In this document: in pieces, positions 41,501-53,625 of the stretch | Layout of the letters: the number at the start of each line of letters is the position of its first letter | Position numbering within the stretch: position 1 is the stretch's first letter | DNA from: Ascidia mentula | Taxonomy: Eukaryota > Chordata > Ascidiacea > Phlebobranchia > Ascidiidae | DNA: 64,000 nt | NCBI GenBank assembly: GCA_947561715.1 | Contig: OX387202.1 | Coordinates: 248,001-312,000, forward strand | Direction: 5' to 3' | The notes under the pieces: generated by a model | What the model saw: the letters and a program-made list of their open reading frames with translations, nothing else | Database searches by the model: none | Told to the model about the DNA's origin: nothing | Program-made: the position numbers and the translations under genes

Positions 41501-44500
41501 CCTGTGATTTCAACATTTTTATATCAAGCGACTTGAATTTTTGCTCACAAATATTAGATGCCACTACAAAACGAGCAATGAAAACTAAATTGACGTGTGT
41601 CCTTTAGTTTCTTATTGCTGCGCGAAAACACATGTTACAAACAATGGTCGCTAAGGTCGTGCGGAATTAACTAATTTTGAGAATTCCCGCCGGCAATATA
41701 AACAATTTTCAATAAAGCGACCTGAAATTTTGCACACAAAAACTAGGTGCTTCTACAAAACAAGCAATGAAAACTATATTGGCGTCTGTCCTTTAGAATT
41801 TTGTTGCTTGCCGAAAACGCACGTTTGAAACTATGGTGGCTAAGCTTCGGCGGATTAACTAAATTTGACAGTTGTCCGCCTGTGATTTCAACATTTTTGT
41901 ATCAAGCGACTTGAATTTTTGCTCACAAACATTAGATGTCACTACAAAACGAGCAATGAAAACCAAATTGATCGTATGTCCTTAAGTTTCTTATTGCTGC
42001 GCGAAAACGCATGTTACAAACAATGGTCGCTAAGGTTCGGCAGTTTTGACTAAATTTGACAGTTGTCCGACTGTGATTTTAACATTTTTATATCAAGCGA
42101 CTTGAAATTTTGCACACAAATATTAGATGCCACTACAAAACGAGCAATGAAAACTAAATTGGCGTATGTCCTTTAGTTTCTTATTGCTGCGCGAAAACGC
42201 ATGTTACAAACAATGGTCGCTAAGGTTCGGCGGTTTTGACTAAGTTTGACAGTTGTCCGCCTGTGATTTCAACATTTTTATATCAAGCGACTTGAATTTT
42301 TGCTCACAAATATTAGATGCCACTACAAAACGAAAAATGAAAACAAAATTGGCGTCTGTCTTTCAGAATTTTATTGCTGCGCGAAAACGCATGTTACAAA
42401 CAATGGTCGCTAAGGTCGTGCGGAATTAACTAATTTTGAGAATTCCCGCCGGCAATATAAACAATTTTCAATAAAGCGACCTGAAATTTTGCACACAAAA
42501 ACTAGGTGCTTCTACAAAACAAGCAATGAAAACTATATTGGCGTCTGTCCTTTAGAATTTTGTTGCTTGCCGAAAACGCACGTTTGAAACTATGGTGGCT
42601 AAGCTTCGGCGGATTAACTAAATTTGACAGTTGTCCGCCTGTGATTTCAACATTTTTGTATCAAGCGACTTGAATTTTTGCTCACAAACATTAGATGCCA
42701 CTACAAAACGAGCAATGAAAACCAAATTGATCGTATGTCCTTAAGTTTCTTATTGCTGCGCGAAAACGCATGTTACAAACAATGGTCGCTAAGGTTCGGC
42801 AGTTTTGACTAAATTTGAGAGTTGTCCGCCTGTGATTTCAACATTTTTATATCAAGCGACTTGAAATTTTGCACACAAATATTAGATGTCATTACAAAAC
42901 GAAAAATGAAAACTAGATTGGCGTCTGACCTTTAGAATTTTATTGCTTGCCGAAAACGCATGTTTCAAACTATGGTGGCTAAGGTTCGGCGATTTTAACT
43001 AAATTTGACAGCTGTCCGCCTGTGATTTCAACATTATTATATCAAGCGACTTGAAGTTTTGCACACAAATATTAGATGCCACTACAAAACGAGCAATGAA
43101 AACTAAATTGACGTGTGTCCTTTAGTTTCTTATTGCTGCGCGAAAACACATGTCACAAACAATGGTCGCTAAGGTTCGGCGGATTAACTAAATTTGACAG
43201 TTGTCCGCCTGTGATTTCAACATTTTTATATCAAGCGACTTGAATTTTTGCTCACAAATATTAGATGCCACTACAAAACGAGCAATGAAAACTAAATTGA
43301 CGTGTGTCCTTTAGTTTCTTATTGCTGCGCGAAAACACATGTCACAAACAATGGTCGCTAAGGTTCGGCGGTTTTGACTGAATTTGACAGTTGTCCGACT
43401 GTGATTTTAACATTTTTATATCAAGCGACTTGAAATTTTGCACACAAATATTAGATGCCACTACAAAACGAGCAATGAAAACTAAATTGGCGTATGTCCT
43501 TTAGTTTCTTATTGCTGCGCGAAAACGCATGTTACAAACAATGGTCGCTAAGGTTCGGCGGTTTTGACTAAGTTTGACAGTTGTCCGCCTGTGATTTCAA
43601 CATTTTTATATCAAGCGACTTGAATTTTTGCTCACAAATATTAGATGCCACTACAAAACGAGAAATGAAAACTAAATTGGCGTCTGTCTTTCAGAATTTT
43701 ATTGCTGCGCGAAAACGCATGTTACAAACAATGGTCGCTAAGGTCGTGCGGAATTAACTAATTTTGAGAATTCCCGCCGGCAATATAAACAATTTTCAAT
43801 AAAGCGACCTGAAATTTTGCACACAAAAACTAGGTGCTTCTACAAAACAAACAATGAAAACTATATTGGCGTCTGTCCTTTAGAATTTTGTTGCTTGCCG
43901 AAAACGCACGTTTGAAACTATGGTGGCTAAGCTTCGGCGGATTAACTAAATTTGACAGTTGTCCGCCTGTGAATTTAACATTTTTGTATCAAGCGACTTG
44001 AATTTTTGCTCACAAACATTAGATGTCACTACAAAACGAGCAATGAAAACCAAATTGATCGTATGTCCTTAAGTTTCTTATTGCTGCGTGAAAACGCATG
44101 TTACAAACAATGGTCGCTAAGGTTCGGCAGTTTTGACTAAATTTGAGAGTTGTCCGCCTGTGATTTCAACATTTTTATATCAAGCGACTTGAAATTTTGC
44201 ACACAAATATTAGATGCCACTACAAAACGAAAAATGAAACTAGTTTGGCGTCTGTCCTTTAGAATTTTATTGCTTGCCGAAAACGCATGTTTCAAACTAT
44301 GGTGGCTAAGGTTCGGCGATTTTAACTAAATTTGACAGTTGTCCGCCTGTGATTTCAACATTTTTATATCAAGCGACTTGAAGTTTTGCACACAAATATT
44401 AGATGCCACTACAAAACGAGCAATGAAAACTAAATTGACGTGTGTCCTTTAGTTTCTTATTGCTGCGCGAAAACACATGTCACAAACAATGGTCGCTAAG

Positions 44501-44665
44501 GTTCGGCGGATTAACTAAATTTGACAGTTGTCCGCCTGTGATTTCAACATTTTTATATCAAGCGACTTGAATTTTTGCTCACAAATATTAGATGCCACTA
44601 CAAAACGAGCAATGAAAACTAAATTGACGTGTGTCCTTTAGTTTCTTATTGCTGCGCGAAAACAC
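38590..44665. repeat. 3,034-bp tandem superrepeat (16 monomers) x 2
   Basis: Variant starts at 38621, 39380 and 40708 recur at 41655, 42414 and 43742, all shifted by 3,034 bp. Private variants (GACAGCTGTCC with ATTATTATATC, GACTGAATTTG, TGCGTGAAAACG, GAAACTAGTTTGG) recur at the same offset. The copies diverge at about 38590/41625 on the left and 41630/44665 on the right. Confidence 0.88.
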
Positions 44666-47600
44666 ATGTCACAAACAATGGTCGCTAAGGTTCGGCGGTT
44701 TTGAATAAATTTGACAGTTGTCCGACTGTGATTTTAACATTTTTATATCAAGCGACTTGAAATTTTGCACACAAATATTAGATGCCACTACAAAACGAGA
44801 AATGAAAACTAAATTGGCGTATGTCCTTTAGTTTCTTATTGCTGCGCGAAAACGCATGTTACAAACAATGGTCGCTAAGGTCGTGCGGAATTAACTAATT
44901 TTGAGAATTCCCGCCGGCAATATAAACAATTTTCAATAAAGCGACCTGAAATTTTGCACACAAAAACTAGGTGCTTCTACAAAACAAGCAATGAAAACTA
45001 TATTGGCGTCTGTCCTTTAGAATTTTGTTGCTTGCCGAAAACGCACGTTTGAAACTATGGTGGCTAAGCTTCGGCGGATTAACTAAATTTGACAGTTGTC
45101 CGCCTGTGATTTCAACATTTTTGTATCAAGCGACTTGAATTTTTGGTCACAAACATTAGATGTCACTACAAAACGAGCAATGAAAACCAAATTGATCGTA
45201 TGTCCTTAAGTTTCTTATTGCTGCGCGAAAACGCATGTTACAAACAATGGTCGCTAAGGTTCGGCGGTTTTGACTAAATTTGACAGTTGTCCGACTGTGA
45301 TTTTAACATTTTTAAATCAAGCGACTTGAAATTTTGCACACAAATATTAGATGCCACTACAAAACGAGCAATGAAAACTAAATTGGCGTCTGTCCTTTAG
45401 TTTCTTATTGCTGCGCGAAAACGCATGTTACAAACAATGGTCGCTAAGTCGTGCGGAATAAACTAATTTTGAGATTTCCCGCCGGCAATATAAACAATTT
45501 TCAATCAAGCGACCTGAAATTTTGCACACAAATACTAGGTGCCACTACAAAACGAAAAATGAAAACTAGATTGGCGTCTGTCCTTTAGAATTTTATTGCT
45601 TGCCGAAAACGCATGTTTCAAACTATGGTGGCTAAGGTTCGGCGATTTTAACTAAATTTGACAGTTGTCCGCCTGTGATTTCAACATTTTTATATCAAGC
45701 GACTTGAAGTTTTGCTCACAAATATTAGATGCCAATACAAAACGAGCAATGAAAACTAAATGGACGTATGTCCTTTAGTTTCTTATTGCTGCGCGAAAAC
45801 GCAAGTTACAAACAATGGTCGCTAAGGTTCGGCGGTTTTGACTAAATTTGAGAGTTGTCCGCCTGTGATTTCAACATTTTTATATCAAGCGACTTGAAAT
45901 TTTGTACACAAATATTAGATGCTACTACAAAACGAGCAATGAAAACTAAATTGGCGTATGTCCTTTAGTTTCTTATTGCTGCGCGAAAACGCATGTTACA
46001 AACAATGGTCGCTAAGGTTCGGCGGTTTTGACTAAATTTGACAGTTGTCCACCTGTGATTTCAACATTTTTATATCAAGCGACCTGAAATTTTGCACACA
46101 AATATTAGATGCCACTACAAAACGAGAAATGAAAACTAAATTGGCGTCTGTCCTTCAGAATTTTATTGCTGCGCGAAAACGCATGTTACAAACAATGGTC
46201 GCTAAGGTTCGGCGGTTTTGACTAAATTTGACAGTTGTCCGCCTGTGATTTCAACATTTTTATATCAAGCGACTTGAAATTTTGCACACAAATATTAGAT
46301 GCCACTACAAAACGAGAAATGAAAACTAAATTGGCGTATGTCCTTTAGTTTCTTATTGCTGCGCGAAAACGCATGTTACAAACAATGGTCGCTAAGGTCG
46401 TGCGGAATTAACTAATTTTGAGAATTCCCGCCGGCAATATAAACAATTTTCAATAAAGCGACCTGAAATTTTGCACACAAAAACTAGGTGCTTCTACAAA
46501 ACAAGCAATGAAAACTATATTGGCGTCTGTCCTTTAGAATTTTGTTGCTTGCCGAAAACGCACGTTTGAAACTATGGTGGCTAAGCTTCGGCGGATTAAC
46601 TAAATTTGACAGTTGTCCGCCTGTGATTTCAACATTTTTGTATCAAGCGACTTGAATTTTTGCTCACAAACATTAGATGTCACTACAAAACGAGCAATGA
46701 AAACCAAATTGATCGTATGTCCTTAAGTTTCTTATTGCTGCGCGAAAACGCATGTTACAAACAATGGTCGCTAAGGTTCGGCAGTTTTGACTAAATTTGA
46801 CAGTTGTCCGACTGTGATTTTAACATTTTTATATCAAGCGACTTGAAATTTTGCACACAAATATTAGATGCCACTACAAAACGAGCAATGAAAACTAAAT
46901 TGGCGTATGTCCTTTAGTTTCTTATTGCTGCGCGAAAACGCATGTTACAAACAATGGTCGCTAAGGTTCGGCGGTTTTGACTAAATTTGACAGTTGTCCG
47001 CCTGTGATTTCAACATTTTTATATCAAGCGACTTGAATTTTTGCTCACAAATATTAGATGCCACTACAAAACGAAAAATGAAAACTAAATTGGCGTCTGT
47101 CTTTCAGAATTTTATTGCTGCGCGAAAACGCATGTTACAAACAATGGTCGCTAAGGTCGTGCGGAATTAACTAATTTTGAGAATTCCCGCCGGCAATATA
47201 AACAATTTTCAATAAAGCGACCTGAAATTTTGCACACAAAAACTAGGTGCTTCTACAAAACAAGCAATGAAAACTATATTGGCGTCTGTCCTTTAGAATT
47301 TTGTTGCTTGCCGAAAACGCACGTTTGAAACTATGGTGGCTAAGCTTCGGCGGATTAACTAAATTTGACAGTTGTCCGCCTGTGATTTCAACATTTTTGT
47401 ATCAAGCGACTTGAATTTTTGCTCACAAACATTAGATGTCACTACAAAACGAGCAATGAAAACCAAATTGATCGTATGTCCTTAAGTTTCTTATTGCTGC
47501 GCGAAAACGCATGTTACAAACAATGGTCGCTAAGGTTCGGCAGTTTTGACTAAATTTGACAGTTGTCCGACTGTGATTTTAACATTTTTATATCAAGCGA

Positions 47601-50600
47601 CTTGAAATTTTGCACACAAATATTAGATGCCACTACAAAACGAGCAATGAAAACTAAATTGGCGTATGTCCTTTAGTTTCTTATTGCTGCGCGAAAACGC
47701 ATGTTACAAACAATGGTCGCTAAGGTTCGGCGGTTTTGACTAAGTTTGACAGTTGTCCGCCTGTGATTTCAACATTTTTATATCAAGCGACTTGAATTTT
47801 TGCTCACAAATATTAGATGCCACTACAAAACGAAAAATGAAAACAAAATTGGCGTCTGTCTTTCAGAATTTTATTGCTGCGCGAAAACGCATGTTACAAA
47901 CAATGGTCGCTAAGGTCGTGCGGAATTAACTAATTTTGAGAATTCCCGCCGGCAATATAAACAATTTTCAATAAAGCGACCTGAAATTTTGCACACAAAA
48001 ACTAGGTGCTTCTACAAAACAAGCAATGAAAACTATATTGGCGTCTGTCCTTTAGAATTTTGTTGCTTGCCGAAAACGCACGTTTGAAACTATGGTGGCT
48101 AAGCTTCGGCGGATTAACTAAATTTGACAGTTGTCCGCCTGTGATTTCAACATTTTTGTATCAAGCGACTTGAATTTTTGCTCACAAACATTAGATGCCA
48201 CTACAAAACGAGCAATGAAAACCAAATTGATCGTATGTCCTTAAGTTTCTTATTGCTGCGCGAAAACGCATGTTACAAACAATGGTCGCTAAGGTTCGGC
48301 AGTTTTGACTAAATTTGAGAGTTGTCCGCCTGTGATTTCAACATTTTTATATCAAGCGACTTGAAATTTTGCACACAAATATTAGATGTCATTACAAAAC
48401 GAAAAATGAAAACTAGATTGGCGTCTGACCTTTAGAATTTTATTGCTTGCCGAAAACGCATGTTTCAAACTATGGTGGCTAAGGTTCGGCGATTTTAACT
48501 AAATTTGACAGCTGTCCGCCTGTGATTTCAACATTATTATATCAAGCGACTTGAAGTTTTGCACACAAATATTAGATGCCACTACAAAACGAGCAATGAA
48601 AACTAAATTGACGTGTGTCCTTTAGTTTCTTATTGCTGCGCGAAAACACATGTCACAAACAATGGTCGCTAAGGTTCGGCGGATTAACTAAATTTGACAG
48701 TTGTCCGCCTGTGATTTCAACATTTTTATATCAAGCGACTTGAATTTTTGCTCACAAATATTAGATGCCACTACAAAACGAGCAATGAAAACTAAATTGA
48801 CGTGTGTCCTTTAGTTTCTTATTGCTGCGCGAAAACACATGTCACAAACAATGGTCGCTAAGGTTCGGCGGTTTTGACTGAATTTGACAGTTGTCCGACT
48901 GTGATTTTAACATTTTTTTATCAAGCGACTTGAAATTTTGCACACAAATATTAGATGCCACTACAAAACGAGCAATGAAAACTAAATTGGCGTATGTCCT
49001 TTAGTTTCTTATTGCTGCGCGAAAACGCATGTTACAAACAATGGTCGCTAAGGTTCGGCGGTTTTGACTAAGTTTGACAGTTGTCCGCCTGTGATTTCAA
49101 CATTTTTATATCAAGCGACTTGAATTTTTGCTCACAAATATTAGATGCCACTACAAAACGAGAAATGAAAACTAAATTGGCGTCTGTCTTTCAGAATTTT
49201 ATTGCTGCGCGAAAACGCATGTTACAAACAATGGTCGCTAAGGTCGTGCGGAATTAACTAATTTTGAGAATTCCCGCCGGCAATATAAACAATTTTCAAT
49301 AAAGCGACCTGAAATTTTGCACACAAAAACTAGGTGCTTCTACAAAACAAGCAATGAAAACTATATTGGCGTCTGTCCTTTAGAATTTTGTTGCTTGCCG
49401 AAAACGCACGTTTGAAACTATGGTGGCTAAGCTTCGGCGGATTAACTAAATTTGACAGTTGTCCGCCTGTGAATTTAACATTTTTGTATCAAGCGACTTG
49501 AATTTTTGCTCACAAACATTAGATGTCACTACAAAACGAGCAATGAAAACCAAATTGATCGTATGTCCTTAAGTTTCTTATTGCTGCGTGAAAACGCATG
49601 TTACAAACAATGGTCGCTAAGGTTCGGCAGTTTTGACTAAATTTGAGAGTTGTCCGCCTGTGATTTCAACATTTTTATATCAAGCGACTTGAAATTTTGC
49701 ACACAAATATTAGATGCCACTACAAAACGAAAAATGAAACTAGTTTGGCGTCTGTCCTTTAGAATTTTATTGCTTGCCGAAAACGCATGTTTCAAACTAT
49801 GGTGGCTAAGGTTCGGCGATTTTAACTAAATTTGACAGTTGTCCGCCTGTGATTTCAACATTTTTATATCAAGCGACTTGAAGTTTTGCACACAAATATT
49901 AGATGCCACTACAAAACGAGCAATGAAAACTAAATTGACGTGTGTCCTTTAGTTTCTTATTGCTGCGCGAAAACACATGTCACAAACAATGGTCGCTAAG
50001 GTTCGGCGGATTAACTAAATTTGACAGTTGTCCGCCTGTGATTTCAACATTTTTATATCAAGCGACTTGAATTTTTGCTCACAAATATTAGATGCCACTA
50101 CAAAACGAGCAATGAAAACTAAATTGACGTGTGTCCTTTAGTTTCTTATTGCTGCGCGAAAACACATGTCACAAACAATGGTCGCTAAGGTTCGGCGGTT
50201 TTGAATAAATTTGACAGTTGTCCGACTGTGATTTTAACATTTTTATATCAAGCGACTTGAAATTTTGCACACAAATATTAGATGCCACTACAAAACGAGC
50301 AATGAAAACTAAATTGGCGTATGTCCTTTAGTTTCTTATTGCTGCGCGAAAACGCATGTTACAAACAATGGTCGCTAAGGTCGTGCGGAATTAACTAATT
50401 TTGAGAATTCCCGCCGGCAATATAAACAATTTTCAATAAAGCGACCTGAAATTTTGCACACAAAAACTAGGTGCTTCTACAAAACAAGCAATGAAAACTA
50501 TATTGGCGTCTGTCCTTTAGAATTTTGTTGCTTGCCGAAAACGCACGTTTGAAACTATGGTGGCTAAGCTTCGGCGGATTAACTAAATTTGACAGTTGTC

Positions 50601-52080
50601 CGCCTGTGATTTCAACATTTTTGTATCAAGCGACTTGAATTTTTGCTCACAAACATTAGATGTCACTACAAAACGAGCAATGAAAACCAAATTGATCGTA
50701 TGTCCTTAAGTTTCTTATTGCTGCGCGAAAACGCATGTTACAAACAATGGTCGCTAAGGTTCGGCAGTTTTGACTAAATTTGAGAGTTGTCCTCCTGTGA
50801 TTTCAACATTTTTATATCAAGCGACTTGAAATTTTGCACACAAATATTAGATGCCACTACAAAACGAAAAATGAAACTAGATTGGCGTCTGTCCTTTAGC
50901 TTCTTATTGCTGCGCGAAAACGCATGTTACAAACAATGGTCGCTAAGGTTCGGCGGTTTTGACTAAATTTGACAGTTGTCCGACTGTGATTTTAACATTT
51001 TTAAATCAAGCGACTTGAAATTTTGCACACAAATATTAGATGCCACTACAAAACGAGCAATGAAAACTAAATTGGCGTCTGTCCTTTAGTTTCTTATTGC
51101 TGCGCGAAAACGCATGTTACAAACAATGGTCGCTAAGTCGTGCGGAATAAACTAATTTTGAGATTTCCCGCCGGCAATATAAACAATTTTCAATCAAGCG
51201 ACCTGAAATTTTGCACACAAATACTAGGTGCCACTACAAAACGAAAAATGAAAACTAGATTGGCGTCTGTCCTTTAGAATTTTATTGCTTGCCGAAAACG
51301 CATGTTTCAAACTATGGTGGCTAAGGTTCGGCGATTTTAACTAAATTTGACAGTTGTCCGCCTGTGATTTCAACATTTTTATATCAAGCGACTTGAAGTT
51401 TTGCTCACAAATATTAGATGCCACTACAAAACGAGCAATGAAAACTAAATGGACGTATGTCCTTTAGTTTCTTATTGCTGCGCGAAAACGCAAGTTACAA
51501 ACAATGGTCGCTAAGGTTCGGCGGTTTTGACTAAATTTGAGAGTTGTCCGCCTGTGATTTCAACATTTTTATATCAAGCGACTTGAAATTTTGTACACAA
51601 ATATTAGATGCTACTACAAAACGAGCAATGAAAACTAAATTGGCGTATGTCCTTTAGTTTCTTATTGCTGCGCGAAAACGCATGTTACAAACAATGGTCG
51701 CTAAGGTTCGGCGGTTTTGACTAAATTTGACAGTTGTCCACCTGTGATTTCAACATTTTTATATCAAGCGACCTGAAATTTTGCACACAAATATTAGATG
51801 CCACTGCAAAACGAGAAATGAAAACTAAATTGGCGTCTGTCCTTCAGAATTTTATTGCTGCGCGAAAACGCATGTTACAAACAATGGTCGCTAAGGTTCG
51901 GCGGTTTTAACTAAATTTGACAGTTGTCCGCCTGTGATTTCAACATTTTTATATCAAGCGACTTGAAATTTTGCACACAAATATTAGATGCCACTACAAA
52001 ACGAGAAATGAAAACTAAATTGGCGTATGTCCTTTAGTTTCTTATTGCTGCGCGAAAACGCATGTTACAAACAATGGTCG
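41655..52080. repeat. 5,500-bp superrepeat (29 monomers) x 2
   Basis: Variant starts at 41655, 42414, 43742 and 44879 recur at 47155, 47914, 49242 and 50379 (offset exactly 5,500). From about 45250 the offset becomes 5,689, so one extra monomer (about 50750-50940) entered the second copy, and after 52080 it is 5,879. This shows layered duplications within the array. Confidence 0.85.
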
Positions 52081-53290
52081 CTAAGGTTCGGCGGTTTTGA
52101 CTAAATTTGAGAGTTGTCCGCCTGTGATTTCAACATTTTTATATCAAGCGACTTGAAATTTTGTACACAAATATTAGATGCTACTACAAAACGAGAAATG
52201 AAAACTAAATTGGCGTCTGTCCTTCAGAATTTTATTGCTGCGCGAAAACGCATGTTACAAACAATGGTCGCTAAGGTCGTGCTGAATTAACTAATTTTGA
52301 GAATTCCCGCCGGCAATATAAACAATTTTCAATAAAGCGACCTGAAATTTTGCACACAAAAACTAGGTGCTTCTACAAAACAAGCAATGAAAACTATATT
52401 GGCGTCTGTCCTTTAGAATTTTGTTGCTTGCCGAAAACGCACGTTTGAAACTATGGTGGCTAAGGTTCGGCGGATTAATTAAATTTGACAGTTGTCCGCC
52501 TGTGATTTCAACATTTTTGTATCAAGCTACTTGAATTTTTGCTCACAAATATTAGATGTCACTACAAAACGAGCAATGAAAATCAAATTGATCGTATGTC
52601 CTTAAGTTTCTTATTGCTGCGCGAAAACGCATGTTACAAACCATGGTCGCTAAGGTGTGGCAGTTTCGACTAAATTTGAGAGTTGTCCGCCTGTGATTTC
52701 AACATTTTTATATCAAGCGACTTGAAATTTTGCACACAAATATTAGATGCCACTACAAAACTAGAAATGAAAACTAAATTGACGTATGTCCTTTAGTTTC
52801 TTATTGCTGCGCGAAAACGCATGTTACAAACAATGGTCGCTAATGTCGTGCGGAATAAACTAATTTTGAGATTTCCCGCCGGCAATATAAACAATTTTCA
52901 ATGAAGCGATCTGAAATTTTGCACACAAATACTAGGTGCCACTACAAAACGAAAAATGAAAACTAGTTTGGCGTCTGTCCTTTAGAATTTTATTGCTTGC
53001 CGAAAACGCATGTTTCAAACTATGGTGGCTAAGGTTCGGCGATTTTAACTAAATTTGACAGTTGTCCGCCTGTGATTTCCAAATTTTTTTTTCAAGCGAC
53101 TAGAAATTTTGCACACAAATATTAGATGCCTCTACACTGCAAAACGAGTAAAGAAAACCAAATTAGACTATGTCCTCTAGTTTTTCATTGCTGCGCGAAA
53201 ACGCATGTTGCAAAAAATTGTCGCTAAGGTCGGGCGGAATCAACTAATTTTGAGAATTCCCGCCGGAAATATACATGATTTTAAATCAAG

Positions 53291-53625
53291 TAATTTCTTC
53301 CAATCAAGAGATTTGAATAAAAATGTTGGTGCAGCTAACACTTTTGGTAACGAGATCCAATTGATATACTTTACACCTTGTATGAAAAAATTGTCATCTA
53401 ATGCATAAAAAAATATGGTAACAAATTTTTTGTTACAGCCAATTTAACGATATATTTCACTTAAAAAAATTTTGTTACGACATTCCAGAAATTTAAAAAA
53501 ATTTTCCGAAACGAAATTGTTCAATTTGGAACGAAATTTTGTTACTCAGAACGGTTTTGTTAACGGTATTTCAGAGTAAATTGAAAATTGCATTATGCCC
53601 CATTACCGTCTAAAAAGTCTATCCG
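53291..53625. other. Transition between satellite and minisatellite
   Basis: Non-coding, AT-rich. It contains GGAACGAAATTTTGTTAC-type words that foreshadow the 20-bp repeat and a few words of degraded satellite. No gene is seen. Confidence 0.5.

Larger units (their letters stand above)
33305..53290. repeat. 20-kb satellite array, ~190-bp monomers
   Basis: About 105 head-to-tail monomers of 189-191 bp. A common type has GGTTCGGCGG, GACTAAATTTGACAGTTGTC, ATCAAGCGACTTGAA, AATATTAGATGCCACTACA and ATTGCTGCGCGAAAACGC. A variant starts GGTCGTGCGGAAT with CCCGCCGGCAATATAAACAA. Because variants recur in fixed order, the array is built of higher-order repeats. No reading frame is conserved (the period is not a multiple of 3) and no hammerhead core was found. 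It fills most of an intron of the FN3-ZP gene. Confidence 0.97.

Noticed and set aside
33305-53290. Hammerhead ribozyme in the satellite monomer
   Set aside because: I looked for CTGATGA followed by GAAAC on both strands. GCGCGAAAACGC occurs, but no CTGATGA core accompanies it.
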